From NCBI RefSeq assembly GCF_000005505.3, contig NC_016132.3:31572914-31636913 (forward strand): a stretch of DNA of 64,000 nt, in the 5' to 3' direction. Of the stretch, positions 35,201 to 45,823 are shown piece after piece. This stretch comes from Brachypodium distachyon (Eukaryota > Streptophyta > Magnoliopsida > Poales > Poaceae). The position numbers and the translations under genes were made by a program. Position 1 is the stretch's first letter; each line of letters starts with the position of its first letter. The notes under the pieces were generated by a model, which saw only the letters and a program-made list of their open reading frames with translations, was not told the DNA's origin and searched no databases.

Positions 35201-38186
35201 GCATGCATGCCGCGCGCGGTGCCCTGCTATCTTGTAGCGCCTAGCTTGTGTGTTTCTCTATCTCTCTCTATGTCTATCTTTCGGATGACTGGCCAGTGAT
35301 TATATTCTTGTGTCCTCGATCTGCAGGCTCTCAGCTACCCTTACATGGGCCACGGCGGCAACGGGACCTCCGTGCAAAATGTAAGTCCCCCCCCCTCTCA
35401 TCCCTCTCCCTCGATCCCTCGCACGGTGCAAAATTAATCTTACGTGCAAGTGACAAGATGCCTATGCACGTGCTTGCGAGGTGTCGTGAAATGGGCACTG
35501 AGCCTCCCACAAATCACAAATGTACGTGTAGGTTCTTGTTGCTTTTGTCTTGCCTTTGTTTTCTGGGAAAACTTTGATGAAAGGTTATATATTGTGAGTA
35601 GGAATAGGATCCTGATCCCTTTGTTGGTAACCTTTGTGCAAATCGACTTTTTATCTTTCAAGCTCTTTTCTCGGGTGCAAAGTAGGGAAGAAAGCTGTTT
35701 CCAAACAAACAAAAACTCTAACTAGTTATGAGATGAAGTTCTTCAAGTATATATGCATGTAGCACGATCAAAAAAATCTTTGACTACGAAAATCCCAAAA
35801 TGATAAAAAGAATAATTGTATCTCTGGATTCCACACATGCATGCATGCAAATGAAAGTTCAGATCTAGTCTAGCCGGAAGTCACAGATAATGGAACACTA
35901 ATGGGAAAAAAAATCGAAGCGTGCAAAGTAGCCTTTTCTGGACCAAACATAGTAATTAAGGGTTAAGTTTATTGAATTGCATGCACCTAGCTAAAAGATT
36001 AAACTGATGGGGGGAAACGAGGACAATATATTTCAAACTCACCCTCTCACGTCTAGGAAGTTTATACTACTTTACAAGGTTAGAAACAAAAGCTTAATTA
36101 TTAGTTATAGATCATATATTTTCTGAATGCTATCCGGGTAAGTATCCGGTGAAAACCAACTCTCCCTAGTGTCAGAGATTTCGTACAAAGTTGTACTAAC
36201 TTTTGTATTAAATCCCTGACACCTGCTATGGATCGGAGGGAGTATAAATTATAGTTAATCATGTTATTGTTCTCTTCGTGATATTTTTTAATGTTTTAAT
36301 TATAATTTACACATGTAATATTTGTTTCCATATTAATCAAGTATGCATGTGAATTCCACTTGACATAAAACTATGTGGATCAACTTGACGAATGTATCCA
36401 TCCAAGTTTTTATAATTTTAGTTCCTAAATATATCATGTGTGGCTACTCCTTTATTAACAGTGATAAATAACCATGCAACATTTTTTTTTGTCTCGGACA
36501 CGTATCTGCCTGAGTTCACTTGGAATTAGAGGGAGAAAATATGTCGATATGATGGAGAGTTGAATGGCTATAGCATTTGAATATCATATGTTAAATTTCT
36601 TTCCACCCCTCACGCTGCTGACCCATATATGAAAATTGACCATTTAAATGTTTATTTACATAATGTTGTGACATATTTTTATATTTCGTTTTGTTGCTGT
36701 TAATTAACCAAGAGGTCAAGCCATGAAGAATTATTATAAGAAAACATGATGATATAAAACATCCATGACATACTTAATTAAAGTGATATGCTTTCCTGGA
36801 ATTCTAAGCATGATGAAAAACACATCGCAGTGGTTAAAAGTACTCTCTTTTTTGCGGAAGTGGTTGAAAGTACGTCGATGCATTGATAGACCTTTCTTTC
36901 AACAAGCACAATGGCCATTGACCTTGACTGATCGGTTTCCATAATTTCTTAGCAACTGTTTCTTCCATTATATATAACAAGATAAATTATCATATTACAA
37001 AAGAGCAGGACGATGTATATGCATGGTAATAAAATCCAATTTTGAATCTATCACTTGAGCAAGGGCACCTAATGTGAGCAAAGCCATGCAGCTGCAATCT
37101 GCATATGTTAACTCACATGCATACTATACAGATGGTTGTGTGCATCGATCTATGCAGAGACCGGAGGATTTTCTCTGTTTTGGAAAAAACCTCACATACT
37201 ATACCTATACGGTGAAAATTATACCAACCGGAGATAGGTTACGTACATAGTTAAACGGTATTCAGGATACAGTAGTGAAAATCAATAAAACGGAAGTAGG
37301 CATCTTGTGCAGAAGACTATAAATTTTATGATCTCATATGTAAGTTTAGTTAATTAATTGAGCTTTACCCAGGATCTGAGACAACCTTGGGCCGGCCAGT
37401 GCAACTGATCATGGGTTCAATCATATTTATCTTGTCTGAGGAATTATTCCTCCGTGCCTTTTCGCACGCTTGTACGTGCAACGTTGACATGTGACAAAAG
37501 TACTTTTCCTCTTTTCGTAACAGGGACCGACCGGAGAAAAGAATCCTGGCCTCTTCCCAGAATACCCCGGCCAGGTAAGCAGAGATCTATATATACACGC
37601 ACGAGAATATGTGTCTCTACACCTCTTAAGATACTTTTCTCATATCTTGGGACAGTTGCTAAACCATAATAACAACACTGGAGGAGTACAGCAGCAGGCT
37701 GGAGGCCAACCTGAGCCGCAGGTATGTGTATCATGCACACACTTTGCTTACCTTCAAAGCCATTTTCAATCATGTATATATGTTGCACAGGTGTGTACAT
37801 TATGTTAATTCGGGCAAAGCGTACAATCATTTCTCGCTAGCTAATACTCCCTTTTATCCAGTTTCTTTCAGTGGCAGCATCTATTACTCTTGTTTAATTA
37901 TTTTGTAGTCCTAGCTAGATATGCTACTACTGGCAAAGAAGAAACATTTTTATGTGTTCGTTTATGTACATCATGCTGCTAGCTAGTACATATATTGGTT
38001 TTGTTATACCTTATGACATCAAGTATATACACACAATTACAGGGTGCTGTGAGTGATGAGGCGAGCAAGAAAGACTTGAGGAGCCGTGGGCTCTGCCTCG
38101 TCCCGGTGTCATGCACGTCCCACTTCGGTGGGGACAACGCCGCTGACTACTGGGCCCCGGCGCCGCTTGGCGGGATACTCCGGTAG
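32247..38186 (+). CDS. Atypical bHLH transcription factor (bHLH68/112/123 type)
   Basis: Nine phase-consistent exons: 32247-32530, 32882-33266, 34130-34207, 34346-34411, 34796-34861, 35327-35380, 37524-37574, 37656-37721 and 38043-38186, giving 397 aa. The HLH spans about residues 250-293: [32 protein letters not shown], then [12 protein letters not shown], split over exons 4 and 5. The basic part lacks the usual His-Glu-Arg E-box triad, as in the bHLH68/112/123/133 group; Arabidopsis bHLH112 is a stress regulator reported to bind E-box and GCG-box sites. The N-terminus has SWSQLIL joined to [10 protein letters not shown], a group hallmark, and a His run near residue 215. The C-terminus has [15 protein letters not shown]. 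It is probably a nuclear regulator; its targets are not deducible. Intron 6 (2.1 kb) holds a MITE. The ATG at 32247 is chosen because the conserved N-terminus follows it. Confidence 0.93.
34584..34697. mobile_element. Stowaway-like MITE in bHLH intron 4
   Basis: ACTCCCTCCGTTTAACAAAA and ATGTCTCAAGTTTG on the left pair with CAAACTTTGGACGGAATAA on the right. It is the same family as 10655-10781, with one arm degraded. It lies about 100 bp before exon 5. Confidence 0.65.
36159..36245. mobile_element. Stowaway-like MITE in bHLH intron 6
   Basis: GTGTCAGAGATTTCGTACAA and its inverted partner TTGTATTAAATCCCTGACAC form the arms. The right end GGATCGGAGGGAGTA is intact and the left terminus is shortened. 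Confidence 0.7.
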
Positions 38187-38989
38187 AAGATGAGATCGAT
38201 CGATGGCTGTTTGTTGCAGCAAGTATATGTGTTGTGGTGATGGGGGGTCGTCCAAGTACATACCATCATGAGCAGTCATTCTGTTAAGGCTGATTGCTCT
38301 TGATGCTATGGTATGCGAGTACTAGTGTAATCAAATTCATGGGGGTGAAAGAGCGATTTAAGCCTTCTGTATCGGCATATGTTATTTCTGCATGCAAAGA
38401 GGCTTTTCTACAAGGGAGGTGCACGCACGGCCAGTATATCTAGCTAGTTCTTCTTCGGTCTCTAGCTAGCTTAGCAGGCCCTGTCGCCGCGTCGTCCTTC
38501 AGTCCTTGCAAAGTTTATGGCTTTATTGGTGTATATGTAAATCTAGCAAGTTATATATATAGTGAACTTTAACTTGCCCAGGCCGTTCAATTCATTAATC
38601 AGGAGTTGCATGCAGGTGCACTACTTGGTGTGTCAATTTCTAATTGATCGAGGCGCACACGCAGCTGGGGTAGATAGGATCGTGGTGATGCATCCCGATA
38701 TCATGCACACATATATGCATAAGACAGTAAAATTTGTGTCACTTCAGTGAGTTCAGTCAGCCGAGGCACCATTGCGTGCCTTAATTAGCAATCCTGGATT
38801 TGCTGCTGAATTTTTCCGTATGTGATTGATGCCACCCACGTCCATTCTCGAAAATATGTCCGAACTATGAATAGTAATGAAAAATGACAAAAATATTTGA
38901 GAAAGTTTTGACAATACAAATATGTAAGAAAAATGAGAAGTTTTTTTTTACCAACAAAAAAAATGAGCAGTTTATATATACAATGCATC
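38187..38989. other. bHLH 3' flank and spacer
   Basis: It begins with the probable 3' UTR of the bHLH gene and continues as AT-rich sequence to the LINE insertion site. No gene was recognised. Confidence 0.45.
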
Positions 38990-39002
38990 AATGTAGTTAT
39001 TT

Positions 39003-41608
39003 ATACAATGCATTAATACCGGTTTTTCCACCTCAACGCGCTTCACCGTAGACGGAAGAACTTTATGGCTTCGCTTTCCACTGATGATGGCACTCTGGTG
39101 ACCGGCCATCCTGGCATCGCGGCTTAGGCGGATGCTTTCTTTCATGGGCTGCTTGGGTCTGGGATCAACAGAGAGTTTGCTCTTGGCTTTGATTTCCTTG
39201 GGGTGGATCGCTATCCATGAAGCCCTATCCCCCATTAGGGCTTCATGGTGTTTTCTCTGTTGATGAGGTGTGGAAAGTGGTGCGGGAGCTGCCGCCGGAT
39301 AAATGCCCCAGCCCGAATGGCTTCACGGGGCGCTTTTTCACCTCATGTTGGCCGATCATCAAGGTGGATATTATGGATTGCTTCAATGCATTTCATGATC
39401 TTGATGCTCGTGGTTTTGAGGCGGTCAACCAAGCTCTCATTTGTCTTCTCCCCAAGAAGCAAGATGCTGCCTCCATTCGGGACTACAGGCCGATCAGCCT
39501 TATTCATAGCGTCGGCAAGTTGGTTTCCAAAGTCCTGGCAAATCGCTTGGGCCCGGAATTGCCCCGCATGGTGGGCCCGCATCAGGGCGCTTTCATCCGT
39601 GGTCGTTGCCTTCATGACAACTTTTTGTTGGTCCAAGGAACGGCTAGGAGGTTGGCGCATTTGCGTCATCCAGCGGTCCTTCTCAAGCTTGACATCACAA
39701 AGGCGTTCAACTCGGTCCACTGGTCTTTCCTTTTTGATGTCTTGAAGTGGATGGGTTTTGGCAACAAGTGGCTTCCTTGGGTGGGTGCCCTCTTGGGATC
39801 GGCCTCGACTAGAGTAGATCAACGGTGTGCCTGGGGACCCGATTGTGCATCAGCGTGGGCTTCGGCAGGGTGATCCCCTATTGCCCATGCTCTTCATCCT
39901 CGCCATTTATGCTCTCAACTGGCTGTTGCGCAAGGCGGAGTCCTTTGGTCTCTTTGAACGTCTTGCCTCTCGTGGGCTCTCGCAGTGCGCCTCCTTTTTT
40001 GCGGATGATGCGGTCATCTTCATGCGGCCGGTGAAGCCGGTCGTGAGAGAGCTGCATGCTACTGTGGCGGTGCTCCAGGATTTCGGCGTCGCGTCTGGCC
40101 TCATGGTCAATTTTTAGAAAACCTCGGCGCATTTGATCCGGTGCTCCGAGGAGCACGAGCAGTTGGTGGGCCAGACACTTGGCTGTGTGGTGAGGCCCTT
40201 TCCTTGCACGTACTTGGGCTTGCCGTTGGGCCTACGCAAGCCTTCGGCAACGCAACTTTCAGCCATGGTGGACAAGGTGGCCAACAAAATTCATACGTGG
40301 GCTGCCCCTCTCCTGACTCTCGGTGGATGTCTCACTTTGGTTAGATCAACGCTCTGCGCCATGCCTGTGTACGCCATGATGTCGCTCGACCTCCTTGTGC
40401 GGACCATCAAAAGCATTGAGAAAATTTGTCGGGGCTTTTTGTGGAAAGGCCGCAAGGACATTCGAGGGGGGCATTGCTTAGTTGCTTGGCGTGATGTCTG
40501 TTCTCCCCGGGAGTTTGGAGGTTTGGGTCTGCCAAATCTCAAGTTGCCGAACCTTGCTCTTAGAGCACGTTGGGGCTGGCTTCAACGGGCCGAGACAGAC
40601 AGGCCGTGGGCTGAATTTGACATTCCAATTCCGGAGCTAGCTAGGGGCATCTACGAGGCTGCCATTGACTTCAGCCGATCGATCTTCTTCTGGCTCGACC
40701 CTTGGTTGCCGGGTGGTGGTTCTCTGGCCGAGTTTGCACCAACACTGTTCTCCCTGATCTCGAGCAGAGCATCAAGGGTTTCGGTGGCGGATGCCTTGGT
40801 GGATCACGACTGGTTGCGGGCCCTGAGTCCTGAGCTCACGCATCCGGCGCTCTTAGAGCTTCTGGCTGTTCTTGATCGTGTGGGTACTGTGGTCCTTTCA
40901 GCGGACGAGGATCATTTCCGCTAGAAGTGGAACACTTTTGGCACTTATACGGCATCTTCGGCGTATGCGGCTTTCTTTGGTGGTCGTGAGTTGGCTCCTG
41001 GGGCTGCCGAGGTCTGGTTCTCCAAGGCACTGATGAAATGCAAACTCTTCATGTGGTTGGCGCTTAGAGGCAAGTGCTGGACCGCGGACAGACTGGCTAG
41101 GCGCAGCCTGACTCATCCGACACGATGTCCTTTGTGTGATCAGGAGCATGAGACCATCGATCACCTTCTTCTTTGTTGTGTGGTTGCCAGGCAAGTATGG
41201 ACATCGTATCTAAGAAGTTGGGGCAAGCTTGGTTGGTTACCTTCCCCGCAGGACACCCTTGCTAGCTGGTGGCCCGGTCTCGATGTTCAGGGCAAGAAAG
41301 ACAGGAGGAACATCAACACTAGTATCACGATATGCTGGTGTATCTGGAAGCACAGGAACGCGGTGGTCTTTGATGCACTAGCTCCGAGTGTCTCTCAGAT
41401 TCGGCGGGCGATTGACATCGAAGGTAGGGCGTGTCTGCGGGCGGGGCTTTTCAGCAATGTTGCTGGTTTTTCCATTTCTAGTCTAGTGGACATCGTGTGG
41501 AATGTTTCTGAGTAATTGTTGTACTTGAGCCTACGAGCATGTAACCGCGTCGCGGTCTTCTTATTCAATATATGATACTCCTGCTTGGGAGTATTTTAGA
41601 AAGAAAAA
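39003..41608 (+). mobile_element. 5'-truncated L1-like LINE with target duplication
   Basis: A 13-bp target-site duplication AATGTAGTTATTT flanks the insertion at 38990-39002 and 41609-41621. The 3' end has an A-rich tail (GAAAGAAAAAA) just before the right copy. The element holds only the later part of ORF2, so it was truncated on insertion, as is usual for target-primed reverse transcription. The 2.6-kb body lies between the bHLH gene and the 144-aa ORF. Confidence 0.92.
39027..41515 (+). pseudogene. LINE ORF2 reverse transcriptase, disabled
   Basis: The frame holds the spacer before the RT (RRKNFMASLSTDDGTLVTG), the RT palm and fingers (KCPSPNGFTGRFF, RDYRPISLIHSVGKL, LKLDITKAFNSVHW), GLRQGDPLLPMLF, the catalytic FADDAV, the thumb region and a zinc-binding tail (CPLCDQEHETIDHLLLCC, WKHRNAVVF). 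A one-base shift near 39815 moves the frame. In-frame TAG stops follow at 40115 (VNF then stop) and 40922 (DHFR then stop), with more stops near the 5' end. The final stop is at 41513-41515. It is non-functional. Confidence 0.9.
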
Positions 41609-41621
41609 AATGTAGTTATTT

Positions 41622-42851
41622 GGCTGTATTTGTTCAGAGTTTTTTAAGTACAGATTCCATGAACTAACGTAGCAACCGAAATATAATCAATATTTGGGGG
41701 AGGCAAAGGAGAAGGTACAGTAAAGTGGTTCCATTAATTTCAGTTACCCGCTTCAGTCATTCAGGCTATATTTTCTGATACATCACACTAATCACACCAA
41801 AATTATTGTTATTTAGGCTAATGCCTGATGCATCAGAACTAAAGTGAAAGTGGATCTTAGATTTCTAACTTTCAGAGATAGAAGTACGTACATTCCCCGC
41901 AAAAAAAAAAAATATAAGTACGTACATTGGTATGCTAGTCACATATACTGTCAAAACAAAGTGAAAGTACTATTTACAAAAAAATAAGTACTCGAGCCTG
42001 GACTGATGTTTCTTAGGAGGGGTATATAAACTTGAGAGTCTGACATAACTGTGTTATAAGACTCACCCTGTGTCTCATGTGATTTGAGTTGAGGGACCTT
42101 TTTAGACTTTGCTGTCGATTGAGACTAAAAATATACGACTCTAGTATAAAACACGTAGCTTATCCAAAAGTCAATGCTGCAAGTGAAATTATAAACCGAG
42201 TTCATTATTCGGTATCATCTCAAGTATTCAACCGGTAACAACTCTTTTGAGGAAACCCCGTAGGATTACGTACACTAATAACATCATAGATTGATGAGGG
42301 TAAAACTTCTGCTTCAAAAAACAAGTAACATCGTTGATAACACACAAGGCCAAAGGACTAAGACTGGCACCACTCTGGGAAGAAACAAAATAGGAGGGAG
42401 GGAGTATCATAAAACGACATATCATGAGTTTTTATCCTTTACTTTTTCAAGATGAGACATTTTATTATTATTTTTGTAAAACAAATATATAATTTAAGGT
42501 TTGTAATGTCTCTGTTAAGCAACGACTCATGTTTATTGACTATTGGAACCATTCATCGACATTTTTCCCCAATGGGCCTTAATATTTCTCTTCCGGCGGA
42601 TGACCTTTTCCAAATTCCGCTATTATTAAAAAAATTACCTACCAAAAGAAACTTTTGTTGAAAAGTACAGCATCACTTCTTCTTTGATCTCTCTCCTTCT
42701 CACTATGTGTTCTTCAGAAATTTCAGAGAACAAGCAAGTATGTGCAGTCTGTGAGTGAGGAGAACAAACAAGTATAGCAGTCTGCAAGGGAAAACCAAAA
42801 CACGCGTAGGAACTAGGAACTACGTAAGTTTCTTAATGCCGTTTGCGTGTT
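41622..42851. other. Intergenic, nothing recognised
   Basis: AT-rich sequence. AAGTACGTACATT occurs twice around 41883 and 41918, separated by an A-run. No credible gene. Confidence 0.4.
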
Positions 42852-43286
42852 TCATGACTCCCGGGCCGGGGGGAATCTTCTTCGGCCTCTTCTTCCTTGT
42901 GGGATCGAAAAAGCTGCTGAGGGGTTTGCGTCTTCCTCTATTGAAGACGCTGCTGAGGGGTTTGCGTCTTCCTCTATTGAAGATGCTGCTGAGGGGTTCG
43001 CCTCTTTCTCTTGCTCATCATCGGTGACCTCTGCTTCAAAAGTCGCGTAGCCTTGGGCCTCGTACTCACGCCTGAACTTCTCCTGCTTGGCCACAATGAT
43101 TTCATTGAGTTTCTCAATCTTGGCGGCGCGTGAAGGATTCTGTTCGGCCAGACTAGGCGGAACGGGTCTCACTTTGTAGCCAAGTATCTCATCCAACTGG
43201 TGCTGCGGTACCATGAAAGTTTTCTTGGTCTTCCTCCTCTTCTCCACATTCATACCCTTCTCCTCTGTTTTGGCATCAGTGGCCAT
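42852..43286 (-). CDS. Hypothetical 144-aa acidic/basic protein with 12-aa repeats
   Basis: An uninterrupted minus-strand ORF starts at ATG 43286 in a good context (AAGATGGCC). Residues 1-30 are Lys-rich (EKRRKTKKTF). Residues about 31-90 are charged and probably helical (HQLDEILGYKVRPVPPSL, KIEKLNEIIVAKQEKFRREY). Residues about 97-135 repeat the 12-residue SSIEEDANPSAA, encoded by 36-bp DNA repeats, and the C-terminus is Arg-rich. No family is recognised, and there are no membrane segments or signal peptide. The compositional bias of a structured region argues for a real gene or a processed gene copy. It lies between a LINE and a PIF-like element, so it could also be a captured fragment. Confidence 0.5.
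   Translation of the reverse strand: MATDAKTEEKGMNVEKRRKTKKTFMVPQHQLDEILGYKVRPVPPSLAEQNPSRAAKIEKLNEIIVAKQEKFRREYEAQGYATFEAEVTDDEQEKEANPSAASSIEEDANPSAASSIEEDANPSAAFSIPQGRRGRRRFPPARES
42913..43016. repeat. 36-bp in-frame tandem repeat
   Basis: Copies at 42913-42948 and 42949-42984 differ at one base (GAAGAC versus GAAGAT). A partial, more diverged third copy follows from 42985. The unit length is a multiple of three, so copy number can change without breaking the overlapping minus-strand ORF. Confidence 0.9.
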
Positions 43287-44080
43287 CTTAGCGTATTCGT
43301 GCCTTCGCCAAAGGTGTCCTGCTGCGATTATGGAAAAATCAGGCGCACACCCGATTCGACTCCCAGCCGGAATCGGCAGGGACTTGTGCTCTGGACCGAA
43401 TCGGACTTGAGATTTAGACCGGGGACTAGTAACCGGACTCGGAGAAGAGAGCTCCTCGAAGCCCTGAAATGTCCACTGAACATACGCATCTGCCTATGAA
43501 TCGAATTGAAGAAGAGAGAAGACACGTACCCAGCACCTGGCTCGCCGCCGGCCGATCTGCTTTCGCCCCCGTTTGATCTAGCGAGTGAGGTTTGAACTTT
43601 GCAGAACGCAGAAAACGGGAACGTGCATCGCCCATTGAGCATAAATGGGCTGAAGCCCAGTTCTTTAGTTCTCTTGAAAAATTCAATCGTTGACAGCGGG
43701 TGGCCCATCTTGCCTGTTCCACTTGGGCACTCACGTTCCCTTTTCGCTCAGAAAAAAACAACTCACGTTCTCTTTCAAATTTCTATGCCAAAATTCTTTT
43801 AAGCTGTGTTCAGAGTCAACAACATTGTGTATCCTGATCTGAGATCTAGTCCGTCTCACGAGGCCAAGATGGCGGCACCAGACGAGGGACCGATGACTGA
43901 AAATACTAATTTTTCTCGTGGGACGTGACTTGCTCTGCCCTCTTTAATTCTAACGAGGCTCACTTCCCAACAAAATTCATGATTGAGAAATACCTCTTGA
44001 TGTGGTGGTAGAGTTGTGACTTCACGACTCTATCCTGGTGGGTTTAAATACTAATGCTCATAATAACAATTATATTTTTA
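43287..44080. other. Upstream region of the 144-aa ORF and spacer
   Basis: The first 250 bp are moderately GC-rich and could hold the promoter of the minus-strand ORF. The remainder has no supported gene; ORFs of 100-126 codons near 43330-43760 overlap each other and show no domain. Confidence 0.4.
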
Positions 44081-45107
44081 GACTTTGTTTGGATGTAGAT
44101 ATTGTGAAGCTTGGCATTGCATTGGTTTCAATGACAATATCACAAGATATTGATATTGATATTGATATTAAATATTAATATTTCTGTTTGGACGTTTAGG
44201 TATTAGAAACACAAACTTGATACATACGAAAATGATAAATTGCATTTGTACCGCGCACGCACGAGGAGGAAAGCAGCTTCCTTTTCTTCCACCCGATTCC
44301 GAGTTCCGACAGCCACAATCTGCTTCTGCTGGCTACATTACCCAGCAGCAAATCCAGTCCACCAGCACTGGCAGGCTGGCAGCACCTCACCCTCTTCCTT
44401 GCTTGCTTACTTACCGAGTCTTAGACTGAATCGAGTCTCGCATCCATCCGGGAATCCATCGATCCATCGTGGCTCAGCTAGCGACCATGTGCTCCGGTCC
44501 ACGCAGCGCCATGGCCTGCAGGCACGAGGCGGCGCCGCTCCAGCTCCTTAAGGAGGCAGGCTCAGTCCCCAATTCCAAAATCGAATCGGCGCGGCCGAGG
44601 GATTGGACGGAATCGGCCTCGTGTCCCCGAGCTCGTCGTCCCGCCTCGCGGCCTCGATTCCGGCCGGAATCGGCCTTGATTGCGGCGTGGACAAGGGCGG
44701 CCAAGCTACTGGACGGGGCGGGAGAGGACCCTACGAGGTTTGGCTGCCGGGCGGAGTTGACCACCGGCGCCGGAGGCGGGGTTTATCTGCGCCGTCGGCA
44801 CCACCAGGAGAGATGCGCATGAGTCCCTCTGTGCCTGTACGCTATTGGCGAGGAGGGGAAAAAGGCGAGAAAAGAAACGCTTCGGCTGGAGTCGAGCCCG
44901 GGTCTTCGGTCGAACGAACTGCAAATCCCGAATACCTCGTGATGTCGAGCTATTTTGCTCGGCATTGGGCGAGACCCAAATTTGCCTGTTGAACTATCAC
45001 TCAATATTGAGGCTGAATGAATATTTGGATCAGCCAAACATGGCATTCGAGACTTTCCAATGTCAATGTCTAATATCAAGACCTAATGTCTACATCCAAA
45101 CGAGGTG
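44081..45107. mobile_element. PIF/Harbinger-like element carrying GC-rich cargo
   Basis: GACTTTGTTTGGATGTAG at the left and CTACATCCAAACGAGGTG at the right are inverted repeats. TTA flanks both ends (44078-44080 and 45108-45110), the target duplication typical of PIF/Harbinger and Tourist elements. The 1027-bp body is AT-rich at its ends, with (GATATT)n near 44150. The middle (about 44250-44960) is strikingly GC-rich and exon-like, with open frames in several phases and no transposase motif. This is the pattern of a non-autonomous element that captured host sequence; the source gene is not recognised. Confidence 0.65.
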
Positions 45108-45110
45108 TTA

Positions 45111-45823
45111 GGATTTTTCCTACAGTTTTTTCCTAAAAAATCAAAATTTAAGGCACGTTTGTGTGGGTTGTTCCCGTAAGAGGTGAAGGGAAGGAAAAGG
45201 AACGTTGTTACCTTCTGCTCTCGTAATCGTATGGACAAGCAAGCTCAGCAACAACATGATTAACATCCTTCATCTCATAGGAAATCCTTTACTACTAGTA
45301 TACGTAGTAGATTTGCATTTTCCACGTTTGTATATTTCCAAGCCTTGTTAGCTTTCTTTGCATGCGTAATGATCTGAACGATCCTTCGTCTGGATTGCCC
45401 AAGCTGGCATATAGCATTTACTATATTACAAAAGTAAAAAACAACCATAATCTCTACCGGAGGTCGTCTTTTTTTTTTTATAGTGTGCAGACTTTAAAAA
45501 TTACACATTCATACGCGAAACTTCATGACATTTTTTCATTGCGCAACACAAAAATGTGTTCTTCCTGATGGTATTTTACTATCATTCACTAAATAGCTTG
45601 ATTTTAAGAAAAATATGGTTAAGTCTTTCTCTTTTTTCTGAGAGAACATGACTAAAGTTTCATCACTACGGACAGAGGATGAAATAGTTCAAAGACAATA
45701 AGGGGGGAAGAGCCATGTGTATATCGCAAAAAACAAAAAAAAATGTATCTAGTTTCTGAACTACAGGTATGTACACACTGATTATGCATCAGAAAAGCAT
45801 TCTCTGGGCACTTCCTGTAAAGG
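45111..45823. other. Spacer and MYB3R 3' untranslated region
   Basis: The right part (about 45650-45823) is probably the 3' UTR of the minus-strand MYB3R gene. The rest is AT-rich with no feature recognised. Confidence 0.45.

Noticed and set aside
42913..43016. CRISPR-like repeat array
   Set aside because: The 36-bp units are directly adjacent with no spacers and lie in a plant ORF.
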